Positions 34,906-48,722 of a DNA stretch of 64,000 bases are shown here, one piece after another. Source of the DNA: Anomaloglossus baeobatrachus (taxonomy: Eukaryota; Chordata; Amphibia; Anura; Aromobatidae); the NCBI RefSeq assembly GCF_048569485.1, contig NC_134354.1:690585698-690649697 (forward strand), read 5' to 3'. The position numbers and the translations under genes were made by a program. The notes beneath the pieces were generated by a model, which had not been told where the DNA came from, searched no databases, and saw only the letters and a program-made list of their open reading frames with translations. Position 1 is the stretch's first letter, and every line of letters starts with the position of its first letter.

Positions 34906-36620
34906 GGTATGACTAATTTCAGCTGTATACAATCTGTACACCCATATTAATAACTCAAAAAGCTAAAAAAAAAAGTGACAAATTCCCTTTAAGGAGCAGT
35001 GAAACTCAAAATCCAAGATGCCACCTGTCCCCTATGCTGGCACCACCTCTTCTAATACGAACTGGCTGCTTTTACCTCAACACAGCCAGCGCTTAGAGGG
35101 GCATAGCCAGCAAATGGGAAATGATGCCATCTTGGAATCTCAAAGGATGCAGCCAGTGCCTAGTGAACGAGAGGGTAGCGCCAATACAAGAAGAGGGTAC
35201 CATCTTTGAAATCAAGGAGACACAGTCATCAGGCACTGAAAGGGGATGTCATAACCACAGGGAGCAGGATCCATCTTTGAACCTTTAAGTCCGTACTCAG
35301 GCAGCCACTACTTAGCATAGGGTCAAGCAAAAGCAAAAGGAGCAAGTTCCTTTGATTTAGAGCAGATGCAGCTAATACATTGCATAGGGAGCATTCCATC
35401 TTGGACTGAGGTACAGGACAGTGAACTTAGCTCTACAACCCAGGGATGTCACCCTTGGTCCTACTAAGTAGGGACAGTACCCTTGGCCCTACAAACTAGG
35501 GACAGTGCCCTTGGCCCTACAACCCAGGGAAAGCACCATTGGCCCTGCAACCCAGCGAAAGCGCCCTTGGCCCTGCAACCCAGGGAAAGCGCCCTTGGCC
35601 TTGCAACCCAGGGAAAGTGCCCTTGGCCCTGCAACCCAGGAACAGCATCCTTAGCCCTACTAAGCAGGGGAAGCGTCTTTAGCCCAACAACCCAGGAACA
35701 GCGTTGCATGGCAATCTGCATAAGCAATTACAATTACAATTACGAGGGGCCCTTTGAAGTCAACCATAATGCTGATATGGCCCTTTTTGAAAATGAGTTT
35801 GACAAAAAATCTGGACATTTTTTGTGTGAAAAGTATCTCAAACATGTTTTTCATAGTAGTAATGCATGCCTATATTCCCATATTCATTATTTCCACATCG
35901 CATATCTTAGCACTACAGAGTGCAGCTGTCTCCTTTTTTGGTACTGCTTCATGTTCAGTTTGCACTTGTTCACATTAGAAAGGTAGGATGTGTCATCAGT
36001 CTTTTTCTTAGATTACAAGGTTATGCCTTCTGATTGAGCTTCAGCCTTGGGCGATTTTAATTCTTCATTTGCAGGTTCCTGTCCGCCCATAATTGTATTT
36101 TTTTTTTTTAATCTGAGGCATTCGATTGATAGGGACCCAACAAAGAGTTCGCCTTGCCATCGACTATTGGGCTCACATAAAACTGGCCATTTTTGTGTGC
36201 TAATTAAATGTTTACTCATTTTTCCTAGCAGTAATGCATGTCTATATTCCCATATTCATTGTTCCAGATATCTTAGCACTGCAGAGTCCAACTGTCTCCT
36301 TTTTGTTACTATGCGTCATGTTCAGTTTGCACTTGTTCACATTAGAAAGGAAGGATGTGCCATCAGTCTTTTTCTTACATTGTATAACCTCTGAGCATCA
36401 TAACCATTCACACCCCACAATTGCATTGTGGTTGACAGAATAGGGTGAGAGGGAATCACAGAGCTCCCGGTAGTGATCTTTTGAACACGGCTCCTGCGCC
36501 CAAATGATCACCATCTCGTACCTTCACACTATTTTGAAGGAACACTTTTCCCATTATGATACACAGGTATGTCATATGTTGGGAAAGTGAGCTTGTCTGA
36601 TAGCAAGGTCTGTAATATTT
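34906..36620. other. No gene; a 28-bp minisatellite and a 150-bp duplication
   Basis: Outside the repeats listed separately, this is non-coding DNA. 35860-36012 and 36226-36378 are two diverged direct copies of about 150 bp containing AATGCATGCCTATATTCCCA-like sequence. A TTAA-type end (ACAAATTCCCTTTAA) lies at about 34978. Confidence 0.6.
35445..35715. repeat. 28-bp minisatellite, about 9-10 copies
   Basis: The unit GGCCCTGCAACCCAGGGAAA plus GCGCCCTT repeats every 28 bp (starts near 35541, 35569, 35597). It is diverged at both ends. Confidence 0.85.
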
Positions 36621-36621
36621 A

Positions 36622-37271
36622 GGCTGCTTTCACACTTGCGTTGTTTTGCATCAGTTGCAATCCAACGCCTTGAGGAAATACGGAATCCTGCAAAATATTT
36701 TGCAGAGTTCCGTTTTTTCCCCATAGACTTGTATGGACGACGGATTGCGACTGATGGCTTTGCGTTGCATCCACCGCGTGACGGATCAGTCATGGAACGA
36801 CTGACCGTTGGGCGGTAGGAACACAGCATGTAACATTTTTTGAGCTGCATTAGGCTATGTTCACACACTGCGTTTTTTACCTGCGTTTTTGGTCCGTTTT
36901 TGCTGCAGAAATTTCTTGAAAAATTCTTGTAACCTTTCTGCAGACATTCCCCAGCAAAACCTATGGCAAAAAAAATTAGCTGTGCGCACACTGCGTTTTT
37001 TTCTTAAGAAAATTCTTTCAGTAGATTTTCTTAAGAAAAAGAATGAGCATGTCACTTCTTTTCTGCAGCTAACTGCGTTATTTGCCATAGATAATTGGCA
37101 CAATAACGCAGGGAGCAACCAGCGGTAAAAACGCACCAAAAACGCACTGAAAACGCACCAAAAACGCACGGAAAACGCGGCAAAAACGCAGGTGCACTAA
37201 TCCTTCACTCTTAAGAAATTTCTTAAGAAATTTCTTAAGAAAAATCATTTTTCTAATGTGAACATAGCCTA
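36622..37271. mobile_element. Two MITE sequences back to back
   Basis: 36622-36850 has a GGCTGCTTTCACACTTGCG left end without a clear right end. 36851-37271 is complete: the TAGGCTATGTTCACAC end is mirrored by GTGAACATAGCCTA. Its interior has many TTTGCCGCG/AAACGCA-type repeats and a self-complementary AAGAAATTTCTTAAG tract. Confidence 0.65.
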
Positions 37272-37337
37272 ATCCTTTTGTTTTCACTGCGCATGCTCAG
37301 CTCTTGTGTTTAATCATTGAAATCAATGTATCTCTCT

Positions 37338-37476
37338 CTTGGCGGCTGAACAATGAGCTGCTTGCCTGGCGGACGGCTTTTGTGAACGATCAGCTGATCG
37401 CCTGGCGGCTGGCTATTGTGAACGATCAGCTGATCGCCCGGCGGTCGGCTTTTGTGAACGATCAGCTGATCGTGCC
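37338..37476. repeat. 36-bp tandem repeat around GATCAGCTGATC
   Basis: Three clear units start with GTGAACGATCAGCTGATCG at 37382, 37418 and 37454, and a diverged one lies near 37346. Each unit contains the 12-bp palindrome GATCAGCTGATC. Confidence 0.8.
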
Positions 37477-37519
37477 AATCATAGACGTGCCATGCCACCG
37501 CTCCTTGCATCTGTGTATA

Positions 37520-39145
<1,626 letters not shown>

Positions 39146-39147
39146 TA

Positions 39148-40313
39148 CATCATTTTGAGAATCACCATAGAACTGTGCGGGACATTGCAGTGCAAACAAT
39201 GATGAATGTGTTGAGCCCCATCACATACTGGCACGTGTTCTCCTGGCTACACCCAACCTATGAACTGACGTCCTTCGCCCACAATTCATCACATGACCAG
39301 ACATTTGCAATAAGCCCTTTAACGCCAATTGATTCGTTCCATGATTTTACGATAATTAGTTGTGCGCCTCCTGCCTCGTATTCGTCACACACCGCGATTT
39401 TGTCACTTCTGCTCTTGTAAACTACAACGTTTCAGCCAGTTCTATGCTGCAGCAGCTATATCTGATGAAAGAAGAGGACTATGGCAATAACAGATGACGC
39501 ATTTCTTAAAGGGCTTTCTTGTATGCCCAGAGGATATACATTCGGGATTTTCGTCTCTACAATGCTGTTTAAAGGTGACCACATGCAGAAAAAGGCCAAA
39601 AGGACCTGGCCATGCAGTTCTCTCCTTTCAACTCTTTGGGAATGATAGACCCTCGTTGTGTTCTCAGAGATAGGTACCTCTCCCTCCCCACCAATCGATC
39701 ATTCACAACCTATTGATATTGCAAATATCCAACATAAGTATCCCCCTTAAAATTACAACCAGACTGGCCAAGTAAAGGTATTGCTGGACTTGTCTTTGAA
39801 AGAGCTAACCGCTCATATCAATACTTTGGGGGTGAAACCCTCCTGACATATTCCCCTTAAGGCTCGCTCCATGTTATAATTTTTAATATAGACATTTCTT
39901 CTCCCCAATGAAAACTCTAAAAATAAAATACATGACAAAAGCACCACACGTAGAGCGCTTTGCATTTATGAATAACACCAGTACCCTTAAAACATTATTG
40001 TTGTCCTTTTCAGATTTTCCTATAGATGCTATGTAAACATCTGGCTGTAGAGTTTTTCCTGCAAAAAAATAAAAAATTTAAAAAATGCTATGTATGAAAT
40101 CACATTAAAGAGGAGCTCGGCTCTTCTGACGAAATTGTTTTAGGCCAAGTTCACGACTGCGGAGTTTTTGAGGTCAGTCGTCATTGGGTTTGTGTACAGC
40201 TCCATGCGCTCGTCTGCATCATTGGTTGTCTGCCATCTGACGCAACTGAAACTTACCCCATATTGTCCGCAAATAGAGGAGACACACTAATTTTTTTCTC
40301 TTCTTCACCTTAA
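39148..40313. other. No recognisable gene
   Basis: AT-rich non-coding DNA without a recognisable repeat family or coding frame. Confidence 0.5.
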
Positions 40314-40321
40314 ATCTATGT

Positions 40322-41257
40322 CAGGGGTGGGGAACCTCCTGCTCCCGGGCCGATTGCTGCCCGCGATGACTTTCTACGTGGCCCATGGGCACATTCCCCG
40401 GCAACGCAGTACTCGGGTGGCAGCCGTGGTCTTGTGGGCTGCCAGCCCTTTAAATCACAATGTGTGGCCCACATACCATTTAGGTCCTCAGCACACTGGC
40501 CTGTGCTAGAGTGCTAAGAACGTACTTTGTGGGTGGGGTAAACGCAAGATGCGCTGTGCTCCCGTCCCACAGAAGAGGAGCAGCAGGTTTACCAGCCTAC
40601 CTGCTGTACATGCTTTCCAGTGCTGTGACTCCTGCCTCCTCAGTGCTGTGTCACCAACTCATTGCTTTGTGCCACCAACCCAGTGCTGTGTGCCACCCCC
40701 CCTGCCCGTCAGTACTGTCCCCTCAGTGATGTCCGAGCCCCAGCCCCTCCTGTCATGTATATACACCCAGCATCTCCTGTGATGTATATGCACCAAAGAT
40801 TCTCAAGGGATGTATAGATACCCTAGCCCCTCCTGTGATGTATATATGTCCCCAGCATCTCCTGTAATTTATATGCCCCATAATTTCCCGTGATATATAT
40901 GCCCCAGCATCTTCAGCGATGTCTATGGCCCCAGACTCTCTAGTGATGTATATGTCCCCAGCCCCTCCTGTGATGTAGTTACCTCCAGCGTCTCCTATGT
41001 GATGTATATGATTTACCAATCTGGTGACTACGCTTCAGACAGAGAAAAATAGTTGTGAGAAACAATATGTTCAATATCACTCAACATCATAGCCACTTCA
41101 AAGAAAAGCAGCTCCAGCCACCACAGTAGGAGTGAGTTTATGAATTGTTAGACCAAATATATTATGGTAGTTTTCAAGCTGATAATGTTTTGCGGTTCCT
41201 GAAGGTTGGTAAAAATTTCCAAATGGCCCCCGGCAGAGAAAAGGTTTTCCACCTCTG
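40322..41257. mobile_element. Non-autonomous hAT element with a tandem-repeat core
   Basis: The left end CAGGGGTGGGGAACCT and the right end GGTTTTCCACCTCTG are inverted repeats. The flanks are ATCTATGT and GTCTATGT (7 of 8 match), an 8-bp target duplication. The middle (about 40740-41010) is a diverged repeat of GATGTATATGCCCCAGCATC-type units. No transposase frame. Confidence 0.8.
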
Positions 41258-41359
41258 GTCTATGTGAAAAATCACTCATGTGAATAGGGAGAGCACTCAT
41301 TGTGTGTAGGGAGAGCAGATGAATCCAAACTTGCCTTCCTCAACAAATTCCAATTCTTA

Positions 41360-42220
41360 AGGTCCAGTCACACTAAGCAACTTACCAGCGATCCCAACAA
41401 CGATAGGGATCGCTGGTAAGTTGCTAGGAGGTTGCTGGTGAGATGTCACACTGCGACGCTCCAGCGATCCCACCAGCAACCTGACCTGGCAGGGATCGCT
41501 GGAGCGTCGCTACACGAGTTGCTGGTGAGCTCACCAGCAACCAGTGACCAGCCCCCAGCGCCGCGTGGAAGATGCTGCGCTTGGTAACTAAGGTAAATAT
41601 CGGGTAACCAACCCGATATTTACCTTGGTTACCAGCGCACGGAGCTACACGTGCAGAGAGCAGCGCACACTGAGCGCTGGCTCCCTGCTCTCCTAGTTAC
41701 AGCACACATCGGGTTAATTACCCGATGTAGCTGCAGCACACATGTGCACAGAGCAGGGAGCAGCGCACAATGCTTAGCGCTGACTCCCTGCTCTCCTAGC
41801 TACAGCACACATCGGGTTAATTAACCCGATGTGTCCTGCAGCTACATGTGCACAGAGCAGGAGCCGGCACTGACAGTGAGAGCGGCGGAGGCTGGTAACA
41901 AAGGTAAATATCGGGTAACCAAGGACAGGGCTTCTTGGTTACCCGATGTTTACTGTGGTTACCAGCCTCCGCAGAAGCCGGCTCCTGCTGCCTGCACATT
42001 TAGTTGTTGCTCTGTCGCTGTCACACACAGCGATCTGTGCTTCACAGCGGGACAGCAACAACTAAAAAAATGGCCCAGGACATTCAGCAACAACCAACGA
42101 CCTCACAACAGGGGCCAGGTTGTTGCTGGATGTCACACACAGCAACATCGCTAGCAACGTCACAAAAGTTGTTCGTTAGCAGCGATGTTGCTAGCGATGT
42201 TGCTTAGTGTGACGGGGCCT
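41360..42220. mobile_element. MITE with Harbinger-like features, 861 bp
   Basis: The AGGTCCAGTCACACTAAGCA end is mirrored by TGCTTAGTGTGACGGGGCCT, flanked by TTA on both sides (41357-41359, 42221-42223). Several internal hairpins pair TAACCCGATGT-type segments. It belongs with 29736-30344. Confidence 0.8.
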
Positions 42221-42350
42221 TTAACAGAGGTACGGCCGTGAACCTATCATCTGTGTTAAGCATATGCCCGGACAAAAACAAGAAGAAAAAGGCGATTACA
42301 GGGTGAGTGTATCTGGAGTAATGAGAATATGTTGGTCATAAAGGCTCACC

Positions 42351-43113
42351 TTAATGGGAACCTGTCAGGCGCAATATGCACCCAGAACCACGAGCAGTTC
42401 TGGGAGCATATTGCTAATTCCTGCCTAACTGTCCCTGTATACACTAGCATAGATAAAGAAATCTTTAGAAAAAGTATTTCTAAAGATCCTATATGATATG
42501 CTAATGAGGCCATCAACTAGTCGCGAGGGTGTCATTTCCCTTGGATAGTCGGCCCCTTAGCATGTAAGCACGCCCCTGTGGGCGTACTAACATGCTAATG
42601 AACGCGCAGCGTCAGAGGTATGGTCGATGTCACTGCTCTCTGCTGCCACTGTGCCCAACGCTGGATTTCGGTTCAGTGCGCATGATCAGAAGACCCGGAC
42701 TTTCAGTCATGCGCACTATGAAGCCAGGTGTACGCGTCCTGGCTTCAAACTGGTTTAGTGCACATGACTGGAAGTCCAGGAACGTCCTGATCATGTGCAA
42801 AGAGCCGAAATCCAACGGTGGCAGCAGAGGTGAGAGCAACCATGCCTCTGACGCTGCGCATTTATTAGCATATTAGCACACCCACAGGGGCGTGCTCACA
42901 TGCTAAGGGGGCTGACTAGCCAAGGGAACTAATGCCCTTGCGACTAGTCCCTGGCCTCAATAGCATATTATAAAGAATCTTTAGAAATACTTTTTCTAAA
43001 GATCTCTTTATCTATACTAGTGTATACAGTGACAGTTAGGCAGGGATTAGTAATATACACCCAGAACTGCTCGTGGCTCTGGGTGCATATTGCGCCTGAC
43101 AGGTTCCCTTTAA
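42351..43113. mobile_element. TTAA-type MITE that is almost one complete palindrome
   Basis: TTAATGGGAACCTGTCAGGC at the left mirrors GCCTGACAGGTTCCCTTTAA at the right, and the arms remain complementary inward for most of the 763 bp with scattered mismatches. TTAA at both ends fits the piggyBac/Kolobok target preference. A related right half is at about 44500-44817. Confidence 0.85.
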
Positions 43114-44499
43114 AATGTACTGTGGTCATAGAGAAGACCACTACTGGTGTCCTAGGACCCATTCGGGTGTGACAAACCTCACTGGGGTATAAATGCTACA
43201 TAATGGAGGACACTGTTCGGTTTGGATTACCAAATGGCGATGCATGCGGTGAATTTATGGAGAAATCATTTAGGGCCTTGGTCCAGGAAACTAGTCTGAT
43301 TACCGTATGTGGAATCAGGAAGGAGTTTTTTCCCCTAATATGGAGCTATTACGGTGTGCCCCATGGGGGGATTTGCATTCATCTGGATCAACATGTTGAA
43401 TTCTATGGACTTGAGTCATACCTTCAACTTTAAAAACTATGAAACTATCATCAGGTACAACGCATTTGAAGGCAATTGGGCCTCAAGTAACAAAACACTA
43501 AATGCCATTACGGAGCTTCTCCACGCTGTCGCCGCTCAGCTTTGCCTGGTCATAACCTAAAGTTTTGTTAATTCCTGTTTAGAAAAACCATTTGTGACTG
43601 ACTGCTCATTGTTTTCCTAAATGAAACCCTCTATGGCAGCTCTTACTATCAAAACACAGGATCTTAAGCGTTTCCCTAAGAGGGGTTTGCATTATTTGCA
43701 CTAACCCATAGGTAGCCCAGAACTTTCATGTCATTGCTGTGCTATTACAAGATGCATTAATACACTTTTTGTAAAAGAAAATGATCCCACTGTCCGGTTT
43801 TGGCTTCCTGCAGCCACATCTAGACGTAGAACTGGTCACTGTGACATCAAATTCCTGCTCTCGAATGGGCGTCCTGAACTCTTCTTTAGGCAAAGCAGTA
43901 TATAATCCTATCCTATTTAGTATGAGAATTACTGTGAATAGTCACTTCTAAAAACATGAATCAATGTACATGAACAGATTTGCACTAGTCTAGGAATGAA
44001 GAATAAAATGCATCACCTCGTGCTGGATCTGGTGTAAAACGTACCCGGCTCTGAGAAACGTACAGTATACCCACGCTTAAGCTGGCGAAGTAATACAATC
44101 ACTGATTAGTAAATACATATACACGGCAATCTAGACCTCCGAGCATGCAATGTTTGTGTGGAACCGAGATATGAATTTCCTTTTGCAGCTTTGTAGTTTA
44201 TCTACCTTGCTGAGCTGTGGTCATCTGGGCACTGCAGCGTTACCAGGTATAAGATATAGATGAGGACCTTCCATATTGTATTTTCCGCAGGTCTGACTAC
44301 TACTGTTACAGTGGCAGCAATTATTGCTGAGAAGCAGCGGGTAAAATGATCTTTGCATTCCAGCCCAGGAAATGCTTTCTGGGAAAAGGTATGCAAATTG
44401 GCTCTCCTCCAGAAGGAAGTGACATTTCCAGTGCCACCTATTGGAGAACGTTTAGAAACCGTATACTCATGTCTTTTTATTATAAAGGAGAATCTAGTT
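43114..44499. other. No recognisable gene
   Basis: Non-coding. 43374-43450 resembles a common dispersed frog repeat (ATCTGGATCAACATG...). A 76-codon frame at 43203-43433 has no recognised homology. Confidence 0.45.
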
Positions 44500-44817
44500 T
44501 GGCACTTCCGGTCATGCGCGCTAGACCACTCTGAAGCTGGGACACATACACCCGGCTTCATAATGCGCATGACTGGAAGTGCCGAGCATTCAGATCAGCG
44601 GTCACAGGTACACGCATCACTGCTGGTGATGCTGCAGTGAATAGCATGTTAGCACGCCCCTGTGGGTGTGATCCATGCTAAGAGGGCGGCATGAGCGCTG
44701 GAACGAACATCCTTGCGACTAGTCCCTGCCCTCATTAGCATATCATAAAGGATCTTTAGAAATACTTTTTCTAAAGATCTCTTTATCTATGCTACTAGAT
44801 AAAGGAACAGTTAAACG
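44500..44817. mobile_element. Partial copy of the TTAA palindromic MITE
   Basis: The sequence from GCACGCCCCTGTGGGTG (about 44652) through CTTTAGAAATACTTTTTCTA to CAGTTAA matches the right part of 42351-43113. The left part is missing or too diverged. Confidence 0.65.
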
Positions 44818-45170
44818 GAGGGGCGGAGATGAGCGGGACGTAGACATCCCGCCCACCTCCTTCCTTCCTCATTGCAGGCGGGACGCAGGTAAGGAGATGT
44901 TCCTCGCTCCTGCGGCTTCATACACAGCGATGTGTGCTACCACAGGAACAAGGAGCAACATTGTACCTGTCGCTGCAGCGACATTATGGAAATGACCGAC
45001 ACTACACAGATCACTGATTTTCAACGCTTTTGCGATCGTTTATCGGTGCTTCTAGGCTTTACACGTTGCGACGTCGTTACCAGCGCCAGATGTGCGTCAC
45101 TTTCGATTTGACCCCGATGAGATCACAGTAGCGATGTCGCAACATGCAAAGTACCCCTTAGTCTGTGTTT
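44818..45170. mobile_element. MITE remnant
   Basis: It ends GATGTCGCAACATGCAAAGT, then ACCCCTTA, like the right half of a MITE with GGGGTAC ends. No partner end is seen. Confidence 0.4.
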
Positions 45171-46188
45171 AACTCTTTAAACAGAACCTCTGACATGATT
45201 AAAAAAAAAAATAAAAGTTAAAACCTTGTAAAAATACTCAAGCTCCACAGATTGATGATTTTCCATTTTGTACTTTGTTGCTCCATTGCAGCGATTTTCA
45301 CATGTATTGCTTTTGGAGGACAGTATGTGAAATCTCTGAGTCTAGTACTGGGTGGTTTTTCTGAGTCTTCTCTGGGTCTGGGGGCATGGACTTTCACCCC
45401 TCCTTGCAGACGCTGACAATCACATCTCTGCAGAACCTGAGACTACTAGATCAGCTACAAAGCGGTGATCGACAGCATCTGGGAGGGAGCTTGGGATTTT
45501 TTATGTGAAAATTAGACGATTTAATGAGGCCTTATAAAGTGATCACCTCTAGTAGGTGACACGATAGAGACAGATCCCTTCTCCTGCAGTGGCACATCAT
45601 CTTATGCAAGCTGCTTTTGTTATATGTACACTCAAACACATAAGCAAATCTACTCTAAGCAAAGGCAGGTTTTTCAGCTTTTTCCTATGTCACGTTAAAT
45701 AACAGATCAGCAGACGTACAACTTTTTCTAAAGTACAAAAGGCACTGTTTTCAAATCGCAAGTGGCGGTGATGTTATTGCGCAGGCGCAAGATTATGGGC
45801 GGCACTGTGAATGTCATCTCCAGCATCATCCAAGTACCCGCCCATAATCCTTCGCCTGCGCAATAACATCACCGGCGCTTGCGATTTGAAAACAGTGCTC
45901 AGTCCCGCGATAGTGCCACGGCGCATGCACGAGACTTCCAGAGCACTGCGGAACATGAGGGCGGCAGCCTCATCTATGTAAATGAACACTGGGGGACGGC
46001 GAACAGCGGCAGGAGGGGGGGATAACAGGCGAAATACAGCCCGCCCACCGGGCCAGCAAGCCTCATTACCATAGCAAAAGGTAATATTTTATAAAAGTTG
46101 TTATTTAGGTCTGAAAGGGGGGCCAGTAGCAAGATGAACCTTTATAGAACGCAGCCCAGGAGTTGCAGAAGGGGATTTTTTTATTTTT
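45171..46188. other. No gene; one foldback
   Basis: 45741-45800 and 45838-45898 are inverted copies of about 60 bp (GATGTTATTGCGCAGGCG against CGCCTGCGCAATAACATC). 46105-46185 shares sequence with 13617-13720 (GAACGCAGCCCAGGAG). No coding frame. Confidence 0.55.
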
Positions 46189-46953
46189 AGGCTGTCTGCA
46201 CTTTGCGTTTTCAGCTGCTTTTCTGCAGCGTTTTGAACTGCAGCGTTTTCATGCCAAAATGCATGCATTTTGATTTTCCTGCAAAGTCTATGGGAAAAGT
46301 GGATTTCTTGTGCGCACTTTGCAATTCAAAACGCTGCGTTTAATTTGCATAATTTTGGACAAAAACTCAGCGTGCAAAGAAGCAGCATGTCAATTGTTTT
46401 TGCCATTTGGGCTGCGTTTTGCTAACATTGAAGTCAATGAGAAGTTGTAAAAAGCAAGAAATATCAAAATTCCAGTGTTTTATATGCTTTTTGGCTGAAG
46501 AAAACATGCATTTTGGAGTATATAAACGCATGCGTTTCTAACATCAAAATAATGGAATGATATGTCCCTTTACACACACACACAGTCCGACAATTAAATT
46601 AATGAAAAATATTAATTTATTGGAATTATAGCGATAAATAGTATAAAACCGCTATAATTATAACTATTTTCGTTATGATTTAAATAATTATATTTTTTTC
46701 ATTTTTTCCCCCTTTTATCATAGTGTTTGTATGTCAAAACTTTATTTAGAAGTGTCTTTGTAACCAAAATGCATCTGACTTTAAGCAATGGAAAAGCATG
46801 TAAAAAGCGCTAAAAACACGGCTAAAACGCAGTAAAAACGCACGCGTATTTACCGCGATTTTGTGGTCAAAAGCAACTTTGGCAAAAGCAATTTCTGCCA
46901 GAGGATGCGTTTAGAACTGCAACTACGATGACGCAAAGTGCGGACACAGCCTA
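46189..46953. mobile_element. MITE with AGGCTGTCTGCACTTTGCG ends
   Basis: The left end GGCTGTCTGCACTTTGCG is mirrored by CGCAAAGTGCGGACACAGCC on the right. The interior is non-coding, with AAACGC-type motifs and an AT-rich centre. Confidence 0.65.
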
Positions 46954-46989
46954 ATATCGAAAATTCTGGTGACAGGTTCCCTTTAAGGT

Positions 46990-48308
46990 CCTGGGCTGGT
47001 GTGGTTACACATGGTCTGTGGTTGTGAGGCCAAATTCCCTGAAACGCCTTTGGAGACGGCTTATGGTAGAAAAAAAAAAGTTTCATTCATGGGCAACAGC
47101 TATGGTGGACATTTCGTCAGTTAGCATACCAACTGCACGCTCCCTCAAAACTTGCGACAGCTATGGCATTGTGCTGTGTAATAAAACTGCACATTATTGT
47201 GTGGCCTTTATTGTGGCCAGCCTAAGAGGCACATGTGCAATAATCATGCTGTCTAATCAGCATCATATGTCACACTTGTGAGGTGGATGGATTATCTTGG
47301 CAAAGGAGAAGTGCTCACTAAGGGCCCCTCCACATTGCACGAATACCAAAGTTCACTGGTTCCGTTGGAGCTGCCGTCCGAACCCACCCACAAATTGTCT
47401 GGGTATCCGCCTGCCCGAAAATGGTGTAAGACAGGGCACATGTTAACTCCATCTGCACCATTATAGTCAATGGCCCCGTCAGCGCATGCGTCTAAAACCC
47501 GTTTTGCAGGGGGGTTGGAACGGAAGCTCTGACGGGATCAGTGAACGTAAGAAATAACGCAAGACTAACAGATTTAGACAAACTTGTGAACAAAAATATC
47601 TGAGAGAAAAAGGCCTTTTGTGTACAGTGTAACCTTGGTTTAAGAGTAACTTGGTTTGAGAGCGTTTTGCAAGACAAGTAAAGCTTTTTACAAATTTGTA
47701 ACTTGCCTTAAGAGCATGCTTTGCAAGAAGAGCAAATTCCCACCGTGTCCACTCCCGGTTCCATCCTTTCACCACACTCTGGCCTGCTCTGGAGGTAACT
47801 TTCTGTACATATGTACTGTATACCATTGCACAGTACAGTATATACTATATAGCATTTCTATCAATTTGCATTTGTGGATACAGTATGTACTTTCTTTCTG
47901 CTAACCAGTACAGCATAATGCTTATACTGTACCTCTCACACCAACAATTCTATTGTAAGCTAATGTGCAATTTAATTTGTTTTGTTTTACTGTACAGTAT
48001 TTTGTATTAGTATACTGTAATAATGTTATATGAATACAGTACATTATTTTGTATTACTGTAATAAGTTTGTATACATACAGTAAATATTTTTGAGTTGTG
48101 GAATGAATTGTCTGCATTTCCATTATTTCCTATGGGAAAATTTGCTTTGATATAAGAGTAACTTGGTTTAAGAGCACAATCCTGGAACCAATTATACTCG
48201 TAATCCAAGGTTCCACTGTATACAGAAAAAGTCTTAGATCTTTGAGTTCAGCTCATGAAAAATAAGAGCAAAACCAGAAGTGTTGCGTTTATAATTTTGC
48301 CCAATGTA
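46990..48308. mobile_element. Degraded mariner/Tc1-type element, interrupted by a TA-flanked MITE
   Basis: Its right end includes GTGTTGCGTTTATAATTTTG (48283-48302), like the terminal repeat of a widespread fish/frog mariner-type element. 46990-47600 matches the same element's interior as I remember it (CTGAAACGCCTTTGGAGACG). The coding frame is destroyed. It is split by the element at 47625-48218. The family assignment rests on memory. Confidence 0.45.
47625..48218. mobile_element. TA-flanked MITE, 594 bp
   Basis: CAGTGTAACCTTGGTTTAAG and the inverse CGTAATCCAAGGTTCCACTG form the ends, flanked by TA (47623-47624, 48219-48220), as for Tc1/mariner. The interior is AT-rich with many TACAGTA motifs. 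No transposase. Confidence 0.75.
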
Positions 48309-48722
48309 TATAATCATCTATATACCTAGCATACATAGCTCAGAGATTTCTCCCCCAAAAAATTAAGAAAATTTATTGTCAGGAAAAGGACATTTGCAGT
48401 AAAATGAGCACAATGTTCCCTGCTTTCATATGTAATATACAGGTCAGTACTTGGATAGCATTCACATCATACCTGTAACACACAGGACAAGTGCTTACAA
48501 TAAATGACGCTCTCAGGAAAGGTTTTAATGTACTTTGTAAATGTATGACACTGCAGCAGTCACTGTCCAGTACCATTTCCATGTAACACCTCCTAATTCA
48601 GAAGCCTCAGTAAGTCCAACATTATAGCACTCACAACAATATACAGAAATCTTAAATATTCAGATTTTGCACCCGTTTCAGATTTGGTTTTGCTTTTGAC
48701 CCCAATTTTATGCACAGTACGT
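48309..48722 (-). promoter_or_regulatory. MFSD5: MFSD5 3'UTR with poly(A) signal
   Basis: Follows the stop codon on the minus strand. A canonical AATAAA lies at 48377-48372, about 350 bases after the stop, with cleavage expected near 48350. No transposon ends are seen between the stop and this signal. Confidence 0.6.

Noticed and set aside
43203-43433. A 76-codon frame that could be a host exon
   Set aside because: No recognised homology, no convincing splice sites, and it is followed by a dispersed repeat.
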